64,000 nt of DNA, taken from positions 2,150,981-2,214,980 of the forward strand of contig NZ_JAUQYP010000001.1 in NCBI RefSeq assembly GCF_030586465.1. Reading direction: 5' to 3'. The notes beneath the pieces were generated by a model. It saw only the letters and a program-made list of their open reading frames with translations. It did no database searches and was not told the origin of the DNA. This stretch comes from Actinotalea lenta. GTDB lineage: Bacteria > Actinomycetota > Actinomycetes > Actinomycetales > Cellulomonadaceae. The position numbers were made by a program, and so were the translations under genes. This document shows, one piece after another, positions 26,003 to 34,478 of this stretch (the first letter of the stretch is position 1; each line of letters opens with the position of its first letter).

Positions 26003-26832
26003 TGATCGAGGAGGTCATGCGGGCCGCGCGCCGCCCGGAGCCCTTCCAGCCCAGCGAGGCGCCGTTCTGGGACGACCCCTACATCGCGGGCCAGCTGCTG
26101 GGCTTCCACCTGGACGACCGGACCGAGGCCGCCAGCCGGCCCTCGTCGGTCATCGCGCGGGACGTCGGCGTCCTCCTCGAGCGAGGCCTCGCGGGGCCGG
26201 GCCGGCGGGTCCTCGACCTCGGTTGCGGGCCCGGCCTGTACGCCCACCGGCTGGCCGCCGCCGGGTGTGCCGTGACCGGGCTGGACCTGAGCGCCGGATC
26301 GATCGAGTTCGCCCGCGCGCGGGCCGCGGACGCCGGACTGACGGTGGACTACCGCGTGCAGGATTTCCGCACGCTGGACGCGCATGCGACCTATGACCTG
26401 GTCCTGCAGTCGTTCGGGGAGGTGTCCACGTTCTCCGACACCGTGCGTGACGACCTGCTACGCCGGATCCGCCGCGCGCTGGCACCTGGGGGAGCGCTCC
26501 TGTTCGACATGACCAGGCCGTCGGCCCACCGTCCGCCGGCGCCGCGGCGCGTCGAGCTGCTCGACGGTGGTCTGTGGCGACCCGGGCCGCACCTCGTGGT
26601 CACCGACACGTACGTCTACCCGGACGACATCACCTGCGACCAGTACGTGGTCGCGGACGACTCCGTGGTCGTCTACCGCATGTGGTTCCACGACTACACA
26701 CCGGCTACCCTCGCACCGGTGCTGACCGAGGCAGGCCTGATGGTTCAGGAGGTCTGGGGTTCGCTGGGTGGCGGTCCTCCTGCCACCGACGACGACTGGT
26801 TCGCCGTGCTGGCCCGTGCTGACGGAGCGTGA
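26002..26832 (+). CDS. SAM-dependent class I methyltransferase
   Basis: The 276-residue protein has the SAM-binding motif VLDLGCGPGLYAHRLA (motif I), GLDLSAGSIEFAR (motif II), and the downstream LAPGGALLFDMTRP strand. Its N-terminal ~45 residues (SEAPFWDDPYIAGQLL) form a helical cap that may bind the acceptor. The acceptor is not evident. It is translationally coupled to the preceding membrane protein, and its gene is the last of the TetR operon. It ends 48 bases from the convergent PspA gene. Confidence 0.9.
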   Translation: MIEEVMRAARRPEPFQPSEAPFWDDPYIAGQLLGFHLDDRTEAASRPSSVIARDVGVLLERGLAGPGRRVLDLGCGPGLYAHRLAAAGCAVTGLDLSAGSIEFARARAADAGLTVDYRVQDFRTLDAHATYDLVLQSFGEVSTFSDTVRDDLLRRIRRALAPGGALLFDMTRPSAHRPPAPRRVELLDGGLWRPGPHLVVTDTYVYPDDITCDQYVVADDSVVVYRMWFHDYTPATLAPVLTEAGLMVQEVWGSLGGGPPATDDDWFAVLARADGA

Positions 26833-26880
26833 GTCGGCGTCTCGGTGATCGTGGCGCCGTCGAGCCTGGGGTCGTTGGCC

Positions 26881-27600
26881 TCAGGCACCCGGGTTCTTGA
26901 GGGCCGCGAGCCGTGCCTCGACCTCGAGGTCGTCGCCGGACCTCTCGAGCTCGTCGAACTGAGCCTCGAGGGAGGAGGTCGCGACCTCGGCCCGTCCTGC
27001 AGCGTAGGCCTCCTCGTGCCGCACCTTGTCCTCGAAGCGGGACAGCTCACTGGTCGGGTCGAGGACGCTGATCGCTGAGAACGCTCCCTGGATCTTCGCC
27101 TGGGCCTCGGCGCTCTTCTGCCGGGCGACCAGCGAGTCGCGGCGGGTCTGGAGCTCGGCGAGCCTGTCCTTCATCGCGGACAGCCCGGACTTGAGCCTCT
27201 CGACTGCATCGGCCTGCGAGGCGATCATCGGCTCGGCCGCGGCAGCGTCCCGCTCCGCGGTGATCTGCTTGCCGAGGGCGGCCTTGGCGAGGTCGTCGAA
27301 CCTGTCGGCGTCCGCCGCGTTGCCGGCGGCCCGCAGCCGGTCCGCCCGGCTGGAGGCGGCCAGTGCCTTGCGGCCCCACTCGGATGCTGCGGCGACGTCG
27401 GCAGCGTGGTCCTGCTCTGCCAGACGCAGGTTCCCGATCGTCTGAGCGACCGCGTCCTGGGCCTCGACGACGGTGTTGGTGTAGTCCCGGATCAGCTGGT
27501 CGATCATCGTGCCGGGGTCCTCAGTGCGGTCCAGCAGCGCGTTGATGTTCGCCCGGGCCAGCTGGGAGATCCGGCCGAGCACGGTCCGCTTGTCCGCCAT
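26881..27600 (-). CDS. pspA: PspA/IM30 family membrane-stress protein
   Basis: The 239-residue protein is almost all alpha helix, with the IM30 opening (ADKRTVLGRISQLARANINALLD), EDPGTMIDQLIRDY and long heptad-rich coiled coil. PspA proteins form ESCRT-III-like assemblies on the cytoplasmic membrane under envelope stress. The next gene upstream, transcribed in the same direction, encodes a helical membrane-anchored protein, which in many actinobacteria is paired with PspA. A 52-base gap separates the two, so they are probably one operon. Confidence 0.92.
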   Translation of the reverse strand: MADKRTVLGRISQLARANINALLDRTEDPGTMIDQLIRDYTNTVVEAQDAVAQTIGNLRLAEQDHAADVAAASEWGRKALAASSRADRLRAAGNAADADRFDDLAKAALGKQITAERDAAAAEPMIASQADAVERLKSGLSAMKDRLAELQTRRDSLVARQKSAEAQAKIQGAFSAISVLDPTSELSRFEDKVRHEEAYAAGRAEVATSSLEAQFDELERSGDDLEVEARLAALKNPGA

Positions 27601-27652
27601 GGTGCGTCCTCTCGTGGGGTGGTAGGCCCGGGGCCGGCGGGGGAGTTTCGGG

Positions 27653-29065
27653 TCAGCAGCCTCGGCCGCGAAAGCCGTGACCTCGGAGCAGCTGGTTGAC
27701 CAGTAACCCGCCGAGCATCACCTCGGCGCCCGATGCGGCTGCCTCGGGACGCCCGGTGTCCTGCGCCCGTGGGGTGGAGACGTCTCGCTCGGCGAGCGCT
27801 TGCGCCTCGTGGATGAGGCGGGCCGCCGTGTTGGCTTCCATGAGGGCTCTCTCCGGCTCGCCGTGGGCCAGGAGCCGTGCCCGTTCTGCCCGGCGCGCAC
27901 CGTCGGCCACGCGCGTGCGCGCCTCGGCTCCCACGGCGTCACGGTGCGCGTCGACGTATGCGTTCACGGCGGCGATCTGGGCGTTGGCGTGGCCGAGGAC
28001 CTCCGTGAGCCTGCCACGTGCCTCCTCGGCTCGGGCTGCACGGTCGCGCAGCGGGGCGATGGTCGCAGCCAGCTCGGCATGCTGCCGCGTGACGAGCCGC
28101 AGCGCGCCGAGCGGGTCGCCGTCGGTGCGGGCCTGCTGTGCGGCCGCGATCGCCGCCGTGGCGGCGGACCTGGCCGAGCTGACCGCGGGGTCCGTGGGCG
28201 CCAGCCGCTCGGCCTGGCCGATCTGCTCGCGCAGGCCCAGGAGCGCTTCGGCGAGCCCGCTCTCGGCATCCTGGAGCTGCGCGGGGAGTCCTTCGATCTC
28301 GTCGAGCAGACCCGATGCCCGATCGACCGCGGACCGAGCGGCCCTGGCTGCCGAGGCAGCCGCCGCCGGATCCGCTCGCTCGAGCGCCTCGCGTCCGGCT
28401 GCGAGGCTTGCCGAGGCTTCGCCGGCGAGCGCGTCGACCAGGTCGGGGTTGGCGCTGACCTGCGCGAGCGCCACCGCGGAGTAGGAGTGTGAGAGGGCCT
28501 CGAGGGTCTGGCGGGAGGCGGCGCAGCGGGCACCCAGCAGGCGTTCCTGCTGGGAGAGCTCGTCGATCGCGGCCGGCGCGTGTGCCTGCGCGGCGCGCTC
28601 GGAGTCGAAGTCGTGAGCATGGGACTCGAGGTCGCTCGTGACGGCGTCGCAGATCCGGATGATCTCGCTCGCGGTCGCCCGGCGTCGAGCCCCGGACCGG
28701 GCGTCGTCGTCGAGTTGGCGGCGCAGGACGAACGCCCGCGCGACACTGTCCTTCGCGGCGGCAACCGCTGCCTCCAACGGAGCCGTCGCCTCGGAGCCGA
28801 ACTGCGCCTGGGCGAAGCCGAGCTCCTGGTCCCATCGCCGGACGCCGTCATCGACCGCGACGAGCGAGGCGTTCGCGCGCCTGAGCAACGAGGCCGTCGA
28901 CTCGGGCTCGGCTCCCGCGGGGCTGCTCGCACCGGCGGACCGCTCAGCGCTCCGCCGTTTCGCGGCGCGACGCCCGCTGGCAACGAAGATCGCCAGCAGG
29001 GTACCGAGGACGGTCAACAGGACAGCAGTGCCGATGACTGCGATCACGCCGAGCTGATCGCTCAC
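27653..29065 (-). CDS. Membrane-anchored helical protein resembling the C-terminal part of TPM-domain proteins
   Basis: The 470-residue protein starts with one membrane helix (residues ~6-28) and then has long helical, alanine-rich regions with heptads. The block LLGARCAASRQTLEALSHSYSA and the C-terminal VMLGGLLVNQLLRGHGFRG resemble the C-terminal half of actinobacterial TPM-domain proteins encoded beside PspA, but the N-terminal TPM domain itself is absent. The GTG start at 29065 has GGAGGG 8 bases upstream. It is upstream of and co-directional with pspA and could anchor PspA to the membrane. Its promoter carries one of five shared 11-bp-phased repeats. The family link is by recollection and should be treated as moderate. 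Confidence 0.7.
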   Translation of the reverse strand: MSDQLGVIAVIGTAVLLTVLGTLLAIFVASGRRAAKRRSAERSAGASSPAGAEPESTASLLRRANASLVAVDDGVRRWDQELGFAQAQFGSEATAPLEAAVAAAKDSVARAFVLRRQLDDDARSGARRRATASEIIRICDAVTSDLESHAHDFDSERAAQAHAPAAIDELSQQERLLGARCAASRQTLEALSHSYSAVALAQVSANPDLVDALAGEASASLAAGREALERADPAAAASAARAARSAVDRASGLLDEIEGLPAQLQDAESGLAEALLGLREQIGQAERLAPTDPAVSSARSAATAAIAAAQQARTDGDPLGALRLVTRQHAELAATIAPLRDRAARAEEARGRLTEVLGHANAQIAAVNAYVDAHRDAVGAEARTRVADGARRAERARLLAHGEPERALMEANTAARLIHEAQALAERDVSTPRAQDTGRPEAAASGAEVMLGGLLVNQLLRGHGFRGRGC

Positions 29066-29164
29066 GCGCGGCTCCCTCCGTTGCGGTTCGTTCCCATGGC
29101 GGTGCGTGGGTGCTCTCGATCCCATCGTGCGGCGCTCAGTCGTGCGCCAGGCTGCGAAAGTGGC

Positions 29165-29180
29165 GAAGAATCGATGAAGA
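29165..29180 (-). promoter_or_regulatory. 11-bp-phased TCTTC direct repeat, site A
   Basis: On the minus strand TCTTC-ATCGAT-TCTTC places two TCTTC words 11 bp apart, about 100 bp upstream of the TPM-like gene. It is one of five such sites in promoters of this island. An 11-bp period is typical of OmpR/PhoB-family binding. Confidence 0.5.
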
Positions 29181-29348
29181 GTGCACGCGACGTCGTCTGT
29201 CGGGGGCCGGAGTGCACCGTGGCGACCTGGGTGGTGGAGTGGCACGGACGGCCTGGTGCCCGCTGGTCCAGGGGTCGTGGCCGCGCGGGACGTGCGGGAC
29301 CGCCCGCGAACCTCCCGCAGGGTGGACGCCCGCAGTGAGGAGGACAGC

Positions 29349-29624
29349 ATGATGGCAGCGGTCGTGGACGTCGTGGTCGGGTCGGGCGCCAGGGCGGCGG
29401 TGCCTACCGGTCTGGTGAGTGTCGGGAGTGGATGGTCGAGCCCGATGGCCTGGTTGGTCGTCGTCGCGGTTCTCGGTGTCCTCGCCGCGGTGGCCTGGTG
29501 GATCGCGGGCCCGGCCCGGCGGCGCGGTGCCCGACGCGATGCGGACAGGTATCCCCGTGAGATCGCGAGGGGTGGGCGACGACGCGGGGGCGAGCCCCCG
29601 GCCGGCCGCCCTGGCCCGGAATGA
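29349..29624 (+). CDS. Small single-helix membrane protein
   Basis: The 91-residue protein has one clear membrane helix near the middle (MAWLVVVAVLGVLAAVAWWIAG) followed by a very Arg/Gly-rich basic tail, so it is probably N-out with a cytoplasmic tail. GAGGAGGA stands 4 bases before the ATG. No homologous family is recognised. It is divergent from the TPM-like gene and may share its regulated control region. Confidence 0.6.
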   Translation: MMAAVVDVVVGSGARAAVPTGLVSVGSGWSSPMAWLVVVAVLGVLAAVAWWIAGPARRRGARRDADRYPREIARGGRRRGGEPPAGRPGPE

Positions 29625-29782
29625 GGTGACGGCGGCGCACTCCGCCGGAGCAGTACCAGGCCCAGGGCGAGGAGACGCGACGGGATCCAGCCTCTGGCGT
29701 GCGACGCAGAGACGGCCGCGGGCGATCACACGAGAGCCCGAGGTCCCAGGGTTGGCGAGCGGTGGCGACCGTTCCCGGCGGA

Positions 29783-29798
29783 TCTTGACGGAGTCTTC
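29783..29798 (+). promoter_or_regulatory. 11-bp-phased TCTTG/TCTTC repeat, site B
   Basis: TCTTG (29783) and TCTTC (29794) are exactly 11 bp apart, about 80 bp before the glutaredoxin-like gene. The surrounding 21 bases, CTTGACGGAGTCTTCGTGG and the next two, match site D near 52.1 kb at 19 positions. A shared regulator is likely. Confidence 0.58.
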
Positions 29799-29878
29799 GT
29801 GGTTTCGCGGGCGTTGCTTCGGATCGCTCGAAGAGGCTGAGCCGTGCTCGATGGCCGCTGACGAACGGAGACCGCCCG

Positions 29879-30181
29879 ATGGACGCCGCCCAGGTCGGCG
29901 CGACGGTACGGATGACCGTCGTGACCAGTGAGGCCTGCCACTTCTGCGAGCAGGCACAGCAGGAGCTCGCACGACTCTCCCAGCACTTCTCGCTCGGCGT
30001 CCGGGCGGTGCCTGTCGAGTCGCCCGAGGGTGCCGCGCTCCTGGCTCGTCACCGACCGGCGATGAACCCGCTCGTCCTGGCCGACGGGGCGTTCTTCAGT
30101 GCCGGCCGACTGCCGGTCAAGAAGCTGATCCGGCACCTGGAGCGCGTCGGCGCAACCCGCACGGCGGACGGGACGGCCTGA
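29879..30181 (+). CDS. Glutaredoxin-like thiol protein
   Basis: The 100-residue protein has a CHFC redox motif (Cys20, Cys23) after the first beta strand (VRMTVVTSEACHFC), and it has the size of a glutaredoxin/thioredoxin-fold protein. A Pro before the third strand (MNPLVLADG) corresponds to the cis-Pro of the fold. It is the first of three coupled genes (this one, a CcdA-like membrane thiol transporter, a TlpA-like anchored thiol protein); together they look like a route for electrons from cytoplasmic thiols to the outside face. Confidence 0.8.
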   Translation: MDAAQVGATVRMTVVTSEACHFCEQAQQELARLSQHFSLGVRAVPVESPEGAALLARHRPAMNPLVLADGAFFSAGRLPVKKLIRHLERVGATRTADGTA

Positions 30182-31119
30182 TGGGCACCCTGCTGACGAC
30201 CGGCAGCATCCTGGCCGCGTTCTTCGCCGGCGGCGTGGCGCTGTTCGCCCCGTGCTGCATCGTCTTCCTGGCACCCAGCTACCTGGCCGTCGCCGCGAAG
30301 AACCGTCGCTGGCGCCTGCTGCCGCTGACCTTCGTGTTCGCCGCTGGGCTCGCCCTGGTGCTGGTGCCGATCACCGTGGGTGCCAGCCTGCTCTCAGCCG
30401 CGATCGCGTCCTACCACTCGGTGCTGTACTACGGCGGAGCCATCCTCATGCTCGCGCTGGCCGTGCTGAGCCTGTCGGGGCGGATGTGGTCGCTCCCTTC
30501 CTTCATCGCATCGCCGGACACCAGTCGCGGTGACTCGGCGAGCTTCTTCGCCCTGGGGGTCTTCTCCGGAATCGCCTCGAGCTGCTGCGCGCCGGTGCTC
30601 GTCGGGGTGATGACCTTGTCGGCCCTCTCCGGTTCGGCTCTCGGTGGTGTGGCCCTGGGTCTGGCGTACGTGTTCGGCATGACGTTCCCGCTGTTCGTCA
30701 TGGCACTGGTCTGGGACAAGGCACGACTGTCCGAACGACGCTGGATGCGGGCCAAGCCGCTGCGTCTGACCGTCGCGGGCCGGACGCTGGTCACGAACAC
30801 CGTGAACCTGGCTGTCGCGATCGTGTTCGCGATCATGGCCGGCCTGGTGGCCTGGTTGGCCGCCGCCGGCGAGATGACCGGGGGGACGGGCGCCCAGGCT
30901 GCCATCGCCGCGTGGCTGACGGACGTCTTCGGCGCGGTGGAGACCTGGCTCGCCCCCGTGCCCGAGCCGGTCCTGGGTCTGGCGCTGCTCGCCGTTGCGG
31001 CCGTCTTCGTGGTTGCGACGCTGCGTCGCCGCCCCGTGCTCGTGGAGCCCGGGTCCGCACCGGAGCCGCAGGCTCCCACCTGCCACGCCATCATCGACCG
31101 TGAGGAGCAGACCCGATGA
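30181..31119 (+). CDS. CcdA/DsbD-type transmembrane thiol transporter
   Basis: The 312-residue protein has about seven or eight membrane segments. The first carries APCCIVFLAPSYL and the fourth CCAPVLVG, resembling the paired cysteine-proline motifs with which CcdA/DsbD passes reducing equivalents across the membrane. The ATG overlaps the stop of the glutaredoxin-like gene by one base, and its stop overlaps the TlpA-like gene. The family normally reduces apocytochrome c or other extracytoplasmic disulfides; here the neighbours suggest copper or thiol proteins as clients. Confidence 0.85.
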   Translation: MGTLLTTGSILAAFFAGGVALFAPCCIVFLAPSYLAVAAKNRRWRLLPLTFVFAAGLALVLVPITVGASLLSAAIASYHSVLYYGGAILMLALAVLSLSGRMWSLPSFIASPDTSRGDSASFFALGVFSGIASSCCAPVLVGVMTLSALSGSALGGVALGLAYVFGMTFPLFVMALVWDKARLSERRWMRAKPLRLTVAGRTLVTNTVNLAVAIVFAIMAGLVAWLAAAGEMTGGTGAQAAIAAWLTDVFGAVETWLAPVPEPVLGLALLAVAAVFVVATLRRRPVLVEPGSAPEPQAPTCHAIIDREEQTR

Positions 31120-31745
31120 GCTCGACCAGCGAAGCACGTCGTCGCGAGGCGCAGCGTCAGCCACCCGTGGCACCCCTGCGGGCCAAGGCCGCACGCGGCC
31201 GCAGGTTGGGGTCCCTGTCCATCTGGTTGGGCGTGCTCCTGCTGGTGGCGGCAGTGACCACCGCGGGCCTGGTCACCTCTCGTCCGGCGAGCAGTGACGA
31301 CCACCATGCGGCCCCGAACTTCACCCTGCCCACCACGGCGGGGACAACCGTGTCCCTCTCGGACTTCCGCGGCCGGCCGGTGCTCCTCTACTTCAACGAG
31401 GGCGCGGGGTGCGACGCGTGCACGGCCCAGCTCGCGGCCATCGAGCAGGACCGCGCGGCGTTCGACGACCTGGGCGTCGCGATCCTGCCCATCGTCATGA
31501 ACTCCCGTGCGCAGATCCAGGCTGACCTCGACCGGTTCGGGGTCACCATCCCGGTGCTCCTGGACGACGGCGCCGTCTCCAAGGCCTACGACACCCTCGG
31601 CAAGGGAATGCACGCGGGCCTGCCCGGGCACTCATTCATCCTCATCGACGCCCAGGGCACCCAGCTGTGGTACGGCGAGTACCCGTCGATGTGGCTCGCT
31701 CCTGCCGACCTCCGCAAGGAGATCACCTCGCGGCTCGACGCGTGA
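31116..31745 (+). CDS. Membrane-anchored TlpA/peroxiredoxin-like thiol-disulfide protein
   Basis: The 209-residue protein has an N-terminal basic stretch and one membrane helix (residues ~33-53), then an extracytoplasmic thioredoxin-fold domain (APNFTLPTTAGTTVSLSDFRGRPVLLYF) with CDAC (Cys99, Cys102). The AhpC/TSA-like layout and HSFILIDAQG strand are seen. It would receive electrons from the CcdA-like protein, with which its gene overlaps by 4 bases (ATGA). Substrates are likely extracytoplasmic cysteine or metalloproteins. Confidence 0.85.
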   Translation: MSSTSEARRREAQRQPPVAPLRAKAARGRRLGSLSIWLGVLLLVAAVTTAGLVTSRPASSDDHHAAPNFTLPTTAGTTVSLSDFRGRPVLLYFNEGAGCDACTAQLAAIEQDRAAFDDLGVAILPIVMNSRAQIQADLDRFGVTIPVLLDDGAVSKAYDTLGKGMHAGLPGHSFILIDAQGTQLWYGEYPSMWLAPADLRKEITSRLDA

Positions 31746-31867
31746 GCGGTGCGCACGCGCCCGAGCCCGGGCCCGAGCAGCCGACCGAAGGTTGACGCAC
31801 CCTGCCCGGAGCGTTCGCGCAGGCCGCTGACGCTGGACCCCACTTGATCAACCACGCAGGAGGCGCC

Positions 31868-31984
31868 GTGCGAACCGTGCCGTTCTCCGTCCCCGGACTG
31901 GATGATCTGGCGAGCGACGCCTCGACCGACTCCCGATGGCGCGCCGAGCCACGGCGCCAGACCACGACGGAGGTCGCCGGATGA
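31868..31984 (+). CDS. Predicted 38-residue small protein, coupled to the next gene
   Basis: A short frame reads VRTVPFSVPGLDDLASDAST and on to residue 38. AGGAGG stands 4 bases before its GTG, and its TGA overlaps the ATG of the next small gene (ATGA). The overlap and ribosome site argue for a real leader or small protein; no domain is evident. It may mainly set translation of the membrane protein that follows. Confidence 0.4.
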   Translation: MRTVPFSVPGLDDLASDASTDSRWRAEPRRQTTTEVAG

Positions 31985-32160
31985 CCGTTGCGGCCCTGGT
32001 GGTGGTCGCGCTCATCGGGGTGATCTTCGTGGGCCTGGGCGTGTGGACGATCACTCAGATCTTCCCTGCGCCCCGTTCCGGGTCGCTGACCCGCGGGCAC
32101 CACGGTGGACGGCGCCCGGCGCGAACGGGCATCGACAGGCGAGGGGAGGCGAAGGAGTGA
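31981..32160 (+). CDS. Small single-helix membrane protein
   Basis: The 59-residue protein is one N-terminal membrane helix (MTVAALVVVALIGVIFVGLG) plus a basic, His/Arg-rich tail. It overlaps the preceding 38-residue frame by 4 bases. The location between the thiol-transfer operon and the NarL-type two-component genes suggests a part in the respiratory island, but no family can be named. Confidence 0.5.
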   Translation: MTVAALVVVALIGVIFVGLGVWTITQIFPAPRSGSLTRGHHGGRRPARTGIDRRGEAKE

Positions 32161-32268
32161 GCGAGAGCTGCAGGGACATGACGGCGTCGAGCGGCTGCTG
32201 AGAGCGTGGCGAGTCGGACCGATGCGAGCGCGCGAAGCAGTCCTGAAGGTGGGCCCGTGCACGGCTCG

Positions 32269-33657
32269 TCACCGCCCGAGAGGTGCGGACACCCGGATCG
32301 TCGTCCCGGCGCCCAGCTGGGACTCGACCGCCAGCTGGGCGCCGATCCGCTCTGCGCGCTCGTTGGCTCCGATGAGCCCCAGCCCGCCGGTGCCGTCCCG
32401 GTCAGGGGAGAAGCCTCGGCCGTCGTCGCGGATGCTCACCGTGAGCCTGGCGCCGAACTCGACGTCCAGTGCCACGCTTCGCGCCCCGGAGTGCTTGGCG
32501 GCGTTGGTCAGTGCCTCCTGGGCGATCCGGTAGACGGCGAGCTCGACGTCGCTCGGGGCGCGGGTCACCGCGCCGACCGTCCGGACGTGGACACTGATCT
32601 TGGCCCGCTTCTGCACGGTGTCGGCGAGCTGGCGCAGTGCCGGCACGAGGCCGAGGTCGTCCAGGATGGGCGGGCGAAGACCTTGGATCAGCTGACGCAG
32701 CGCCGCGGAGGCGTTGCGGGCGACGTCCAGGCCGTCCTGCACGGGCTGGACGAGCACCGAGGGCAGCAGCGGGTCGCTGCCGAGCTCGTCGAGGCTCCTC
32801 GTGAGGTAGGTGAGCTGCTGGAGCGGGTCGTCGTGCAGCTCACGTGACAGGTGAAGCCGCTCCTGCTCCTGGACCTCCAGGACCCGGCCCGTGAACGCAC
32901 GTTGGACCTCGCGCCGCCGGTGCTCGGGGGAGACATCCGCCAGGAGCACCTGGGTCACGGTGCGACCGTCCCGGTCGGTGAGCGAGTGGGTCGAGGGCAT
33001 GTACTGGCGGACAGTGCCGTCCGGCCCCGCGATCGGGAGCGGGACGTCCCGCTCGAGGAGGTCGTGTGGGGTCTGTCCCACCACCGCGACCAGCGGTCGA
33101 CCGACGACGGCGTGTCCGAGCACGCGGAGGGCGGCGCCGTTCGCCTCGACGACGACACCGTCGGCATCAGTGACGACCACAGGCGATGGCTGGTGCTCGA
33201 ACAGGTCATGGAACCTGGCCTCGGCGACGGCGACCTGTCGCAGTGCACGCTCCGTGCGGGTCCGCGCGTCCCGTTCGGCATCCACCTGTCGGCCCACGAC
33301 GGCCCCGCTCGCGCCCAGGACGACCATGCTGACGAGCTCGATCCACAGGTGCGCGCTCGTGACCGGGTCGCGGTGCACCACCAACCAGTGCAGCGCGAAC
33401 AGCGCCGTCGCCCACCCCGCGGTCGCGAGGGCGCCTGCGGCGCCGAAGCTCATCGCCGCGTAGAGCACCGGGATGAGCATGAGGCTCGAGGTCAGGGGGG
33501 CAGGGATGCCCACGAGGTCCCGGCCGTCGAGCGAGGCCAGCACCAGCGTGTGGAGGGTCATGATCGCGAGGATCGTGGCCTGGAGGATCCAGAAGCGTCG
33601 GGACCGGACGGGCACGGTGAGCCGGTGGCGGCCACCGCCCGGCTCAGCGGTCGGCAT
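32269..33657 (-). CDS. NarL-type sensor histidine kinase with PAS domain
   Basis: The 462-residue kinase has about four membrane segments (residues ~22-42, 55-95, 105-123), a PAS domain (FHDLFEHQPSPVVVTDADG, ~149-245), a HisKA_3 domain with His275 in SRELHDDPLQQL, and an HATPase_c domain (NAAKHSG, DDGRGF, GGLGLIGANERA). The ATG at 33657 overlaps the regulator gene's end by 14 bases; a TTG at 33672 would add five residues. It phosphorylates the LuxR-type regulator upstream. The PAS fold could sense redox state or oxygen, but no heme or flavin ligand can be assigned. Confidence 0.9.
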   Translation of the reverse strand: MPTAEPGGGRHRLTVPVRSRRFWILQATILAIMTLHTLVLASLDGRDLVGIPAPLTSSLMLIPVLYAAMSFGAAGALATAGWATALFALHWLVVHRDPVTSAHLWIELVSMVVLGASGAVVGRQVDAERDARTRTERALRQVAVAEARFHDLFEHQPSPVVVTDADGVVVEANGAALRVLGHAVVGRPLVAVVGQTPHDLLERDVPLPIAGPDGTVRQYMPSTHSLTDRDGRTVTQVLLADVSPEHRRREVQRAFTGRVLEVQEQERLHLSRELHDDPLQQLTYLTRSLDELGSDPLLPSVLVQPVQDGLDVARNASAALRQLIQGLRPPILDDLGLVPALRQLADTVQKRAKISVHVRTVGAVTRAPSDVELAVYRIAQEALTNAAKHSGARSVALDVEFGARLTVSIRDDGRGFSPDRDGTGGLGLIGANERAERIGAQLAVESQLGAGTTIRVSAPLGR

Positions 33658-34297
33658 CGGGGCCCCTGACAAGGCCGAGGGCGAGGGCTGTCACGACCGC
33701 CTCGGTCCGGGAGTGCACCGCGAGCTTGGCGTAGATGCCTTCGCAGTGGCGTTCCACGGTCCTCGGGCTGATGTGCAACCTCCCTGCGATGCGCTTGTTG
33801 GGCAGACCCTGGGCCAACAGGTCGAGCACCGCGTGCTCCCGCTCACTCAGGGCGGGAGCCTGACTCCGTGTGTCGCGGTGGGTCGCCAACAGACGTGCCA
33901 GCACATCGTGGCGGACGACGCTGCGGCCGGCGACCACCGACCGGATCGCGTCCACCAGGTCGTGGCCAGGCGCTGCCTTGCTGAGGTGGCCGGAGGCGCC
34001 CGCCTCCAACGCCCCACGGACGTACTCGTCGTCCTCGTACGCGCTGACGATCAACACGTGGACACGGGGATGGGCGTCCCGCAGGAGTCGTGTGGCCTCG
34101 ATGCCGCTGATGCCGGGCAGCCGGACGTCCATGAGGACCACATCCGGCTCCAGACGCGCGGCGAGAGCGACGGCCATCTCGCCGCTGTCCGCCTCGCCGA
34201 CGACTTCGATGTCCTGATGCTGGGCAAGGATCCCGCGCGCACCGTCGCGGTGGAGCGGGTGGTCGTCGACGACGAGAACACGGATGACCTCCGTCAC
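33644..34297 (-). CDS. LuxR/NarL-type response regulator
   Basis: A 217-residue regulator. The receiver has the acidic pair Asp11-Asp12, phosphoacceptor Asp57 in VVLMDVRLPG and the SAYEDDEYV/LSKAA conserved Ser and Lys regions. The C-terminal NarL HTH begins LSEREHAVLDLLAQGLPNKRI. It is co-transcribed with the overlapping sensor kinase. It is divergent from the cytochrome b operon, so that operon and the other respiratory genes are plausible targets. Confidence 0.92.
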   Translation of the reverse strand: MTEVIRVLVVDDHPLHRDGARGILAQHQDIEVVGEADSGEMAVALAARLEPDVVLMDVRLPGISGIEATRLLRDAHPRVHVLIVSAYEDDEYVRGALEAGASGHLSKAAPGHDLVDAIRSVVAGRSVVRHDVLARLLATHRDTRSQAPALSEREHAVLDLLAQGLPNKRIAGRLHISPRTVERHCEGIYAKLAVHSRTEAVVTALALGLVRGPDADR

Positions 34298-34478
34298 GTC
34301 CCGAACCCTATGTCAGGCCGTTGCCTCGACCCCTGGGTGATCCCACGCAGTGCACCTGGGTAGAGCCCGCCGGAACGGCGCGGGGTAGGCCCCTGGCCGG
34401 GCCCGGACCCTGCTCGAAGAATCGAAGGGAGGTCGCCGACTCCCGTCGGCGAGTGACTGACCTTGGAGGGCACGAGTG

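Noticed and set aside
29785-29790. TTGACG as a -35 box at site B (and the same at site D)
   Set aside because: No -10-like hexamer lies 16-19 bases downstream at either place; the 11-bp repeat explains the conservation better.
33644-34297. The NarL-type regulator as the protein reading the 11-bp repeats
   Set aside because: NarL/LuxR-type regulators usually bind inverted or short heptamer sites; phased 11-bp direct repeats fit the OmpR-type regulator better, though this is not proven.
34416-34428. CCTTC/TCTTC on the minus strand upstream of the NarL-type regulator gene as a sixth regulon site
   Set aside because: The words are 8 bp apart, not 11, so it does not fit the pattern.
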